From Pseudoalteromonas galatheae (GTDB lineage: Bacteria; Pseudomonadota; Gammaproteobacteria; Enterobacterales; Alteromonadaceae): a DNA stretch of 64,000 nt. The number at the start of each line of letters is the position of its first letter. Positions within the stretch are counted from its first letter, which is position 1. The notes below the pieces were generated by a model. It had not been told where the DNA came from. It saw only the letters and a list, made by a program, of their open reading frames with translations, and did no database searches. The position numbers and the translations under genes were made by a program. The stretch covers positions 744,001-808,000 of the forward strand of contig NZ_PNCO02000002.1 of NCBI RefSeq assembly GCF_005886105.2. The letters are read 5' to 3'. Positions 44,598-52,171 of this stretch are shown one piece after another.

Positions 44598-45008
44598 ATG
44601 GAAAAACTGATCACAATCGGCGAAGCCGCGCAGCGTACTGGGCTCTCTGCAAAGATGATCCGCCATTATGAAGCAAGCGGGCTACTAAAGTGCAGCAAAC
44701 GAAGTGAAGCGGGTTACCGGTTGTACGACTCGCAACAATTACAATTGCTAGGTGTGATAAAGCAAGCACGCAAATTGGGGTTTCCTATTGCGCAGATCCA
44801 ATCTTTACTCGATTTGTTACAAAACCCAGGCCGCACTAGCCGTGAAGTCAAATCGATAGCGCAGCATCATTTGAATGAGATTGAGCATAAAATCAATGAA
44901 CTTCAGCAAATGCGTGAAACCTTAAAGCAGCTGTCGGACAACTGTAGTGGTGACGAAAATGCAAACTGTCCAATTTTAGATGGGCTTTGCCAAAATAGCC
45001 TAAAGTAG
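44598..45008 (+). CDS. cueR: CueR-type copper-sensing MerR regulator
   Basis: 136 residues with the MerR winged helix (TIGEAAQRTGLSAKMIRHYE, GYRLYDSQQLQLL), a dimer helix and the C-terminal metal loop (NCSGDENANCPILDGLC) with the two Cys spaced as in CueR. It senses Cu(I) and bends long-spacer promoters. ATG 44598 has AAAGGAG upstream. It follows copA by 5 bases, a common order. It is the only MerR gene in the window, so it is the natural candidate for the similar promoter at 48717-48747. Confidence 0.93.
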   Translation: MEKLITIGEAAQRTGLSAKMIRHYEASGLLKCSKRSEAGYRLYDSQQLQLLGVIKQARKLGFPIAQIQSLLDLLQNPGRTSREVKSIAQHHLNEIEHKINELQQMRETLKQLSDNCSGDENANCPILDGLCQNSLK

Positions 45009-45017
45009 CCGAACGTT

Positions 45018-45054
45018 AAAAAGCCAGTCTTCAATGATGAAGACTGGCTTTTTT
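45018..45054. terminator. Strong bidirectional terminator
   Basis: A perfect 16-bp stem (AAAAAGCCAGTCTTCA / TGAAGACTGGCTTTTT) with loop ATGA and T-tracts on both strands. It ends both the copA-cueR operon and the convergent 48543-45071 operon. Confidence 0.93.
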
Positions 45055-45070
45055 GTTGTGCAGAATAGCG

Positions 45071-46366
45071 CTAAGCCTCAAGTAATAGTTTTGACTGGGT
45101 AAGTGCAAGCAGTGCAGTTTGTAATCTTGGCAGCGCCGCTTCAATTTCACTCGGTGAAATAGTACAAACGGCAGCGCGATACCAAAGCTGTGACGCTTTA
45201 GAACGACAGCCGAAACTGGCGAATGGCACCAGTGCTAATCCCGCGCTATCAATTAAATACCGACTGACTTGATCTGCATTTTCGAGTACGTTTCCATCGG
45301 GGGTTTCCATATTGATGGCGTCGATCTTCAAGGTCATATAAATGCCGGCATTTGGTATAAATGAATCGATTGCTATGCCTGCGCCTTTCATATCCTGAAC
45401 ACCCTGATGCAGTACCGCCATTGAGGCTAGTATTTTTTCTTTAAAGCCGGCTAAATAGCTTTGTAGATAGGCTTCATTTTGAAATAACACCGCGGTGGCA
45501 AGTTGCTCTGCCGTCGGGGCCATTGCACCTATATGTTCTTGGATCACCTGCATTTTTGCTATCACTTCGTGTGGGCCTGTCGCCCACCCAACTCGAATGC
45601 CTGTTGCGGCAAAAGCTTTGGTGCCAGCATCAACCACAATTAAGTAAGGCTTGATATCTGGGCAAAGCGACGCCGGATGATAATGCTCAACCTCTTGCAT
45701 TGTCAGCATCCAGTACACTTGGTCGTAGATAACGTAGAGCGGTTTGGCGTTTATCGCTCTGCGGCGCGCGTTTTCTGCGACAACCATGTCGCAGATTTCA
45801 CCGAGCTGTTGCTTTGAAAACATGGAGCCATTAGGGTTTTGCGGTGAGCATAAGGTGATAAGGCGCGCGTCAGATATGTGTGCTTGAAGCTGTTCCGCTG
45901 TAGGTAAAAACTGATTTGCTTCGCTGGTTTCAATTGGCACATGCTTGCCACCACACATGGTGGTGTAAAACATGTTATTCCAAGAAGGCACAGGGTAGAT
46001 CACCTTGTCTTCTGCGCTCACCGTAGCGAGCATCGCAGAATACAGCAAAGGCCTTGCACCGCCAGAGATCAACATCTCCGTATCTGGGTTGTAGCTGACG
46101 TTAAAGTGCTTTTTAGTTTGTTTTGCTACCTCATCGCGAAGTGATAACACCCCCTCAAGCGGAGGGTAATCGTTTTGCTTGTTCTCGTAAGCTTGCTGGA
46201 TCTGTGCGGTAAGGTAGTCGGGCATCGGAAATTGTTGCGTGTCAAAATCTCCAATGATCAAATCACAAATTTCTTTCCCCTTTGCAAGCTGCTCCTGCAC
46301 GTAAAACTCAAGGTGAATAATGTCCGAGTAATCGAGTGCATTGGCTAAATTTGATAGGTTTTCCAT
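45071..46366 (-). CDS. PLP-dependent aminotransferase, class I/II
   Basis: 431 residues. Fold-type I marks: GGARPLLYSAML, SPQNPNGSMF (177-183 region), YDQVYW (214-219), and the PLP Lys250 in DAGTKAFAATGIRVGW. It transfers amino groups or acts as a C-S or similar lyase; the substrate cannot be read. It is the last gene of the leftward operon with the NifS-like gene (49 bases upstream) and the unknown 286-residue protein, beginning at the MerR-type promoter near 48720. Joined with the amine oxidase operon it probably works on an amino acid in a small-molecule pathway. Confidence 0.9.
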   Translation of the reverse strand: MENLSNLANALDYSDIIHLEFYVQEQLAKGKEICDLIIGDFDTQQFPMPDYLTAQIQQAYENKQNDYPPLEGVLSLRDEVAKQTKKHFNVSYNPDTEMLISGGARPLLYSAMLATVSAEDKVIYPVPSWNNMFYTTMCGGKHVPIETSEANQFLPTAEQLQAHISDARLITLCSPQNPNGSMFSKQQLGEICDMVVAENARRRAINAKPLYVIYDQVYWMLTMQEVEHYHPASLCPDIKPYLIVVDAGTKAFAATGIRVGWATGPHEVIAKMQVIQEHIGAMAPTAEQLATAVLFQNEAYLQSYLAGFKEKILASMAVLHQGVQDMKGAGIAIDSFIPNAGIYMTLKIDAINMETPDGNVLENADQVSRYLIDSAGLALVPFASFGCRSKASQLWYRAAVCTISPSEIEAALPRLQTALLALTQSKLLLEA

Positions 46367-46415
46367 TGTTATATTTTTCTCCTTAAGTATCTATTCTAGA
46401 ATAATTTAGTTTTAT

Positions 46416-47624
46416 TTAGACACGCAAAGTTAGCGCTGCGACTTCTCTAACTTTGTTGAGTGCGAAGTCAATTTCGGCTTCTGTAGTATGCCTGCCTAAG
46501 CTAAAACGTATGGTTGCCTGTGCCAGTTCATCCGATAGCCCAAGTGCGGTTAATACGTGGCTCGGCGATAGGTTGCTTGACGAACAAGCTGAGCCGGTAC
46601 TGACTGAGATGCTTTTCTTTAATAAGCTCAGCATTTTTTTACCGTCGGTGTCATGAAAAGAGACGTTACAAACATGAGGGAGTCTTTCTTCGCTCATGCC
46701 ATTGACCTGCACCTGTTGTAGCTCCAATAAACCATCTTCTAGCTTGTCTCTTAACTGCTCAACTTTGTCAATTGCGCCATTGCTCAGTTCTCGTTGTGCA
46801 AGTTCCACAGCCTTGGCAAAACCAACAATGCCAGGCACATTTAACGTGCCACCACGTAGTCCTTGCTCGCTTCCACCACCGGTGATCTGCGGTCTAATAT
46901 CAACCACTCTATTGCCATGCTGATGTCTTAAATACAGGCCGCCAACCCCTTTAGGGCCATAAATTTTGTGTGCCGAGCAAGTTAAAATATCAATCGGGCA
47001 AGTGGTTAGATTGATATCGACCTTGCCTAGCGCTTGTGTGGCGTCAGACATAAATAGAATGCCATGTTGCTTTGCAATAAAGGCAATGTCGTCGATTGGA
47101 TTAATGGTGCCAATTTCGTTATTTGCGTACATCACGGTGATTAAAATCGTTTCTGGCGTGATTTCGGCCTTCATTGCGTCAATATCAAAGCTGCCATCTG
47201 GTAACGGCGCAAGATAAGAAACGCGAGCGCCTTCCTGTTCTAGATCTCTAAGAGTTGCAAGCGTTGCAGGGTGCTCAATCGACGAGGTAATAATGTGCTT
47301 GCCTTTGTGATTACAAGCACGAAACACGCCGCGGATCCCTAAGTTGTTGCTTTCAGTCGCGCCAGAAGTAAAGATAAAATTTTCAGGTTGTGCGCCAAGG
47401 GCACCTGCAATTTTTTCACGGGCTTGTTCGACCGCTTTATGGGCGTTCCAGCCATGTAAACCATACATGCTCGCAGCATTACCAAAGTCGTTACAAAAGT
47501 AAGGTAACATGGCTTGTAACACTGCTTCGTCGCACGGTGTTGTGGCGTTATGATCTAAATAGATAGGAAAGCGTAGCGACGCTTCCGTGGTGGACTTACT
47601 CTCTAGTGCTGTAATGAGTGACAT
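46416..47624 (-). CDS. NifS-like cysteine desulfurase
   Basis: 402 residues. PLP Lys220 in TCSAHKIYGPKG, SSIEHPATL for PLP stacking, and the active Cys347 in STGSACSSSNLSPSHVL. It takes sulfur from cysteine as an enzyme persulfide. It has a 19-residue N-terminal extension before YLDHNATTPCDEA. It does not sit with IscU, IscA, SufBCD or a tRNA thiolation gene, so it is not a housekeeping IscS by context. With the aminotransferase and the 286-residue protein it may supply sulfur to a dedicated biosynthetic step. The downstream gene begins 49 bases further on. Confidence 0.93.
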   Translation of the reverse strand: MSLITALESKSTTEASLRFPIYLDHNATTPCDEAVLQAMLPYFCNDFGNAASMYGLHGWNAHKAVEQAREKIAGALGAQPENFIFTSGATESNNLGIRGVFRACNHKGKHIITSSIEHPATLATLRDLEQEGARVSYLAPLPDGSFDIDAMKAEITPETILITVMYANNEIGTINPIDDIAFIAKQHGILFMSDATQALGKVDINLTTCPIDILTCSAHKIYGPKGVGGLYLRHQHGNRVVDIRPQITGGGSEQGLRGGTLNVPGIVGFAKAVELAQRELSNGAIDKVEQLRDKLEDGLLELQQVQVNGMSEERLPHVCNVSFHDTDGKKMLSLLKKSISVSTGSACSSSNLSPSHVLTALGLSDELAQATIRFSLGRHTTEAEIDFALNKVREVAALTLRV

Positions 47625-47682
47625 AAAAAATCTCCGTATAAAATTGGGGCAACAGTCAAATTGATGCGGATAAATGCGTGCG

Positions 47683-48543
47683 TTACGCGTCGCAAGCTTC
47701 GGCTAGGGTGCTGGTTTGGGTGTTAATGGAATAATCTTCCATATCAAAGTCAGACAAGAAGATATTGGAGATCTTAACGATATTATCGCCAAGGCTTTCG
47801 TCTTGTAGGAAAAGTCCTAACGCTACTTCAGTACCGTTCACGACTTTGTGAAAGTCATCCATTTCAGAGAAGTCCATAATGTGGAATACCCCTGCCTGAG
47901 GGTTCATTTTCAGTGCTTTTTGGTATGTATCTTTATAGTGCTGCGCCATAATAAGCGGGCATTTTGCAGTCCATATATCCTTATCTTTTGATTCAGCTAA
48001 AACGATGTTTACTCCCTTACTGTTTTCGAATAGAACTTTAGTTACACCGCTGCTCGTTGCGAGTGACAATTGTGGGAAACTTGCTAAATCTTGCGCAATG
48101 ATTTTACGTAAAGATTGGATCCCACGGTTTTTACAATTGCGCTCACCCTGAAGCACTAAGCGGTCGCGTTTTACAATGCTGTAATCACTTAATACGGCTT
48201 CTAGCTCGTCAGGTAATGGCGCAAGCCCTTGGCTGTCGCTGGTCATTGCTGGGGATGCAGAAATATCACAAGACTCACTACCACACTGTAAGCCCAGATC
48301 GTCTATCAACACGCCAAGCACCACTTTGAGTTTTTTCTTGTGCTCTAGAATCGCGTTATTTGCGACATTTAACACCTTTACCATTGAATCTATCGAGAAT
48401 TCGGTTGCGGAATAACGCGGATCAAAATGTCCACCTTCTAGATAAAAGGCGGAGACTGTCGGGTAGTGTTCAGCGACATCCATGCGTATCATATCTAGGA
48501 GTTTTTGCTCTACTTTTCCAACCATTTTTTCTTTTAATTTCAT
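47683..48543 (-). CDS. Unknown protein leading the NifS/aminotransferase operon
   Basis: 286 residues, soluble, no signal peptide or membrane helix. I do not recognise a family. Visible traits are a Cys pair LQCGSESC near 105-110, another Cys in ERNCKNRG near 148, and TAKCPLI near 205, ending in EACDA. The Cys residues could accept sulfur from the NifS-like enzyme, but that is a guess. The gene is preceded by a MerR-type promoter at 48717-48747 and followed by the desulfurase after 58 bases. ATG 48543 has no strong ribosome site; AATGAAAT surrounds it. Confidence 0.7.
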   Translation of the reverse strand: MKLKEKMVGKVEQKLLDMIRMDVAEHYPTVSAFYLEGGHFDPRYSATEFSIDSMVKVLNVANNAILEHKKKLKVVLGVLIDDLGLQCGSESCDISASPAMTSDSQGLAPLPDELEAVLSDYSIVKRDRLVLQGERNCKNRGIQSLRKIIAQDLASFPQLSLATSSGVTKVLFENSKGVNIVLAESKDKDIWTAKCPLIMAQHYKDTYQKALKMNPQAGVFHIMDFSEMDDFHKVVNGTEVALGLFLQDESLGDNIVKISNIFLSDFDMEDYSINTQTSTLAEACDA

Positions 48544-48716
48544 TTCGTTAGTCTCTATTTTTTTGTTGAGTTAAATGTGTTCACTATCCTTGGCTGCTGC
48601 GCCTAATTAACTCCAATAAAAGGACATCAAACGGAAATTAATTTCCGTACTCCATGAGTTCAGTAGTGTTAATCAAGGTGAAGTCATGCTTAAGGTTTGG
48701 TTAAATTGGTTAAGTA

Positions 48717-48747
48717 ACTGTAAAGATTGACACGGTGGTAAGGTCAA
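48717..48747 (-). promoter_or_regulatory. MerR/CueR-like promoter of the NifS-aminotransferase operon
   Basis: On the minus strand TTGACC, exactly 19 bases, then TACAGT. The first 12 bases TTGACCTTACCA are identical to the copA and copZ promoters 6 kb away. The right arm of the CueR dyad is not conserved, so the regulator may be CueR or a relative. 5' untranslated region of about 165 bases. The rest of 48544-49087 has a perfect palindrome GAAAGTTT-TTGTGTG-AAACTTTC at 48777-48799 and no gene. Confidence 0.6.
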
Positions 48748-49087
48748 CGTTTGTTTGCATAAAAATTGAGTTTTTTGAAAGTTTTTGTGTGAAACTTTCA
48801 TTTCAATTGTTCGGCTCGTTACACCACCAATTAGCAGATACCAAGTTATCTCTATGATCTAAGGAGGAGTAATGTGACTCACCCCTTTTGATCGTGGCAA
48901 CAATTTGCCCTTTTTTGGGAACTCAGTTCTCCAGTTAGAAGCAATAAATATCAAGTAGAACTGTAATTGCTATATGTGAATGAGTTTTCCTACTTTCATG
49001 TGGTTGAATAAAGCTTGGCTTATTTATTGCTGTATGAGGCAGGCTAAAAATAAATAAAGTTACTATCTGAAAGCAAGGAGTGGAGTC

Positions 49088-49957
49088 ATGCACGTTAATT
49101 CGACGAATAGCATAAATATGAACGTTTACACCCAAAGAGGGAGAGCTGAACAGTCAAATCTGCATAGCCAAGAGAACCCTAAGGACCTAGTGGGGAAAAC
49201 CAACCTAATGTACATGGTTGATGAAGAAAAGGTCACTCGGGTATCACATGAACAAATGACTCATTTAAGTCAGGTATTCGAGCTCAGTGAAGTCTCTCCA
49301 GAGGCGGCCCAGCGGCAATACTTGCATCATGGGCAAGCGCGGGAGGTGCAATTAGGTATAGTGGTCGATGGCAAATTGATGGCCTATCAAAATGACAAAG
49401 GACACATTACAGGTAAAGGTGGAGTCGAAGCTTTGATAGAGCAAGCCAATGGTGATATTAATCAGCTTAAAGCGTTAGTTCAGCAACAGTACTCCAGTTC
49501 CGGCAAAGTTGAAGTTTATGGCGAAAATAATCGTCCAACCAATGCTGAAGTTTTTGAACGTTTTAATGGCCGTTCGTATAAAAGTTTTGTTCACGATGAA
49601 ATGAATACGCGCAGGCAAGCTAACCATCAAGAACAACTAGCGAGAGATGAATTTTTGCGAAGTAAACTGATGTTTGATCAAGCGCCTCAAGTTGCGGTAT
49701 TCAAAGTGAAAGGCGAAGTTGTTGGCAGTATGGATGGCAATGGTTTTGCTGATATGGGTAGTAAGCTACTTCAACTTGCAAAGCAAAAAGGCATAGAAAA
49801 AGAAGCGCTAAAGCCGCTTTACACGCTCGATCCCGAGCGCACTTCAGAGCAATTTTCAGACTTACTTACACAAGTATTTGGAAATGATGTTGAAGTTGAG
49901 CATTTTCATGTCTCAAACGCGCCCACCAGAAACGAGATAAGGCTGTTGAGTAATTAA
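49088..49957 (+). CDS. Unknown soluble protein with two related halves
   Basis: 289 residues, no signal peptide, charged and helical. Two parts look alike: residues about 95-165 (IVVDGKLMAYQNDKGHITGK, EALIEQA) and about 210-285 (FKVKGEVVGSMDGNGFADMG, LLQLAKQ), suggesting an internal duplication. Both end in a short (V/D)VEV stretch (KVEVYGENNRPTNAEVF, DVEVEHFHVSNAPTRNE). I do not recognise a family. AAGGAG precedes ATG 49088. It lies between the two divergent biosynthetic operons, on the plus strand, but a 339-base gap with a two-hairpin repeat parts it from the next operon. Confidence 0.6.
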   Translation: MHVNSTNSINMNVYTQRGRAEQSNLHSQENPKDLVGKTNLMYMVDEEKVTRVSHEQMTHLSQVFELSEVSPEAAQRQYLHHGQAREVQLGIVVDGKLMAYQNDKGHITGKGGVEALIEQANGDINQLKALVQQQYSSSGKVEVYGENNRPTNAEVFERFNGRSYKSFVHDEMNTRRQANHQEQLARDEFLRSKLMFDQAPQVAVFKVKGEVVGSMDGNGFADMGSKLLQLAKQKGIEKEALKPLYTLDPERTSEQFSDLLTQVFGNDVEVEHFHVSNAPTRNEIRLLSN

Positions 49958-50017
49958 GCCAAAGATGAGTACAAAACAGGGTAAAGCTTTACGGTTTTGG
50001 ATTTGTCAACATTCATA

Positions 50018-50100
50018 ACGGTTCGGCGGGTGAACCGCCTTATACAAGCATGTTTTCATTACGGAGTAGGGCTGTGTTACACAGCAACCTTTTGTTTTTG
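50018..50100. repeat. Single copy of the two-hairpin repeat
   Basis: Hairpin GGCGG-GTGAA-CCGCC and hairpin GCTGTG-TTA-CACAGC, joined by ATACAAGCATG and GAGTAGG. It matches the units of the array at 55749-56232 on the other side of the amine oxidase operon. Confidence 0.75.
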
Positions 50101-50210
50101 TGAAACTTAATTTTAACTTTTTGAACATAATGGTGCTTTTTGCTGAGCAAGAAACCAGTAAGGTGATGCTAGTTTATTAAAGACGATGTTTATACTAGCC
50201 ATAATTGCAC

Positions 50211-50236
50211 TGTAACCCCTTGTAACCTGATGTAAT
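50211..50236 (+). promoter_or_regulatory. Three TGTAA(C/T) hexamers at 10-bp spacing
   Basis: TGTAAC at 50211, TGTAAC at 50221 and TGTAAT at 50231, all on the same face of the helix, 61 bases before the amine-oxidase ATG. Tandem half-sites with 10-11 bp spacing are typical of OmpR-type response regulators. The same hexamer, doubled at 10 bp, is found before the multicopper oxidase (61190). Confidence 0.5.
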
Positions 50237-50296
50237 AGATAAAATCACCACCCTTAAATATGCTTTTAGAGTAATAGCCTAAAGGAGCATATTAAG

Positions 50297-52171
50297 ATGA
50301 GTAAAGAACTAGATATTGCCATTGTGGGTGGCGGTGTATCGGGTGTCTATAGTGCATGGCGTCTTCAACAAGAGCTTGGTGATACACATCGCATAGGCTT
50401 ATTTGAGTATAGCGATCGTATCGGTGGTCGTTTGTACAGTCGCACGCTTCCGGGGTTACCCAACGTCGTGGCTGAGCTTGGTGGAATGCGCTTTATTCCT
50501 GATGATCATGTGATGGTGAGTACGCTGGTGGATGAGCTAAAGCTCCAAACCAAAGACTTCCCAATGGGCTCAAAGCTGCCGTTATACCCTTCAAATGCAG
50601 AAAGCTCCCCTGAAGCAGGTAGTGAAAACAACCTCTTTTACCTGCGAGGGCAATATTTTAGATATCGTGATTTCGCAGAATGCCCAGACAAAATCCCATA
50701 CAAGCTTGAAGAAACAGAGCGAGGCTATGGACCGGAAGATCTTCAAGTTAAAGTCATGAACCTCATCTGCCCGGGATTTGCCGATATGTCTCTCGCAGAG
50801 CAGATGAAAGTCAAAGTGTTTGGCAAGGAAATCTGGCGCTTTGGCTTTTGGAACTTGCTTGAGCATGTGTTGAGTAACGAAGCATACCTTTTTATGAAAG
50901 AAGCGGGGGGCTACGATGCTAATGTGGCGAATGCCAGCGCGGTTACTCAGTTGCCTGCCACTGAATATAGCGATGATACAGTATTTAAGACCCTCAAAGA
51001 TGGTTTTCAGGCGTTACCGCTGAAGTTATGTGAAGAGTTTGCAGCGGCACCGGGCTGCCTTGACCGCTGTAAGCGCGTTAATATGTTGCATCGACTTGCA
51101 AAAATTGAGCTGCATCATTGTGGCGAGTATCGTTATGAACTCACCTTTCAACCAACACAAGTGAACAGCAGTGGGAAAGTGGTTGATAAAGATGTTCCAG
51201 CGTACAGCGTTAAAGTGAAGCGGCTTATTTTGGCTATGCCAAGGCGCTCGCTTGAGCTGATTGAATCGCCGTTCTTTGACGACCCTTGGTTAAAAGAAAA
51301 CATTCCGTCTGTGCTTATCCAAAAAGCGATTAAGATGTTTATGGCTTACGAGCAACCTTGGTGGCGCAGTTTGGGCCTTGTTGCTGGTCGCTCTGTGACT
51401 GACTTACCAATCCGTCAAACTTATTACATGGGCACGGAATGCGACCAAAAAGAATGCCTTGAATACGAGACTAACGAAAAAGGCGAACAAGTATGTAAAG
51501 TGGAGCATACCTATGGTGAGCCCAATACCAACTCGCTGCTAATGGCTTCATACAATGATATTGGCACTATTCCTTATTGGAAAGGCTTAGAAAAGGGCGA
51601 GCATTACCAAGGCTTTATGCCAGCCTATGGTGCAGAAGGTTATACCGAAAATGAGATAGTACCTAAAAATCAGTATCAAATTACCACCGGGATGGTTGAA
51701 GCGGCACATCGCCAAATTCAAGCGTTACATAATCAAAAAGCACTCCCAATGCCATATTCTGCAATCTATCAAGAGTGGGGGGATGACCCTTATGGCGGTG
51801 GCTGGCATGAATGGAAAGCCAATTATCGTCTCGATGAGATCATGTGCAGAATGCGCCACCCTGTTGCAAGCGAAGAAATCTATATTGTTGGCGAAGCGTA
51901 CTCCTATGAACAAGGCTGGGTTGAAGGAGCGTTAAATACGGCTGAATCAACATTGGCTGAGTTCTTTGCTTTACCAACACCGAAGTGGTTATCTAAAGAC
52001 AAAGCACAGTATGAACAGTGGCTTGAGTCACACCACAACTACTTACCAGTAGATTGCCGTAAAGGTGGCTGCTCGTGTCAGCATTCAGCGCAGCAGCCAA
52101 ATGCCAGTTCGGACACGCTGGACGAAGTCACTGAATTCGCTTATCGAGGTATTAATCATGAGTACCGCTAA
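50297..52171 (+). CDS. Flavin-dependent amine/amino-acid oxidase
   Basis: 624 residues. FAD site IAIVGGGVSGVYSAWRL (about 8-24) and GRIGGRL-like IGGRLYSR; C-terminal FAD motif YIVGEAYSYEQGWVEGALN near 530. The layout is that of the monoamine oxidase/L-amino-acid oxidase family (RebO, VioA and tryptophan monooxygenase are relatives). It oxidises an amine or L-amino acid to the imine or keto acid with H2O2. A Cys-rich tail (Cys587, Cys592, Cys594: DCRKGGCSCQ) is unusual for the family. It leads a three-gene operon, overlapping the next gene by 14 bases; AAAGGAG precedes ATG 50297. Confidence 0.88.
   Translation: MSKELDIAIVGGGVSGVYSAWRLQQELGDTHRIGLFEYSDRIGGRLYSRTLPGLPNVVAELGGMRFIPDDHVMVSTLVDELKLQTKDFPMGSKLPLYPSNAESSPEAGSENNLFYLRGQYFRYRDFAECPDKIPYKLEETERGYGPEDLQVKVMNLICPGFADMSLAEQMKVKVFGKEIWRFGFWNLLEHVLSNEAYLFMKEAGGYDANVANASAVTQLPATEYSDDTVFKTLKDGFQALPLKLCEEFAAAPGCLDRCKRVNMLHRLAKIELHHCGEYRYELTFQPTQVNSSGKVVDKDVPAYSVKVKRLILAMPRRSLELIESPFFDDPWLKENIPSVLIQKAIKMFMAYEQPWWRSLGLVAGRSVTDLPIRQTYYMGTECDQKECLEYETNEKGEQVCKVEHTYGEPNTNSLLMASYNDIGTIPYWKGLEKGEHYQGFMPAYGAEGYTENEIVPKNQYQITTGMVEAAHRQIQALHNQKALPMPYSAIYQEWGDDPYGGGWHEWKANYRLDEIMCRMRHPVASEEIYIVGEAYSYEQGWVEGALNTAESTLAEFFALPTPKWLSKDKAQYEQWLESHHNYLPVDCRKGGCSCQHSAQQPNASSDTLDEVTEFAYRGINHEYR

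Noticed and set aside
48777..48799. Palindrome GAAAGTTT-TTGTGTG-AAACTTTC as a terminator
   Set aside because: No gene ends nearby and there is no T-tract; it may be an operator but nothing supports a regulator.
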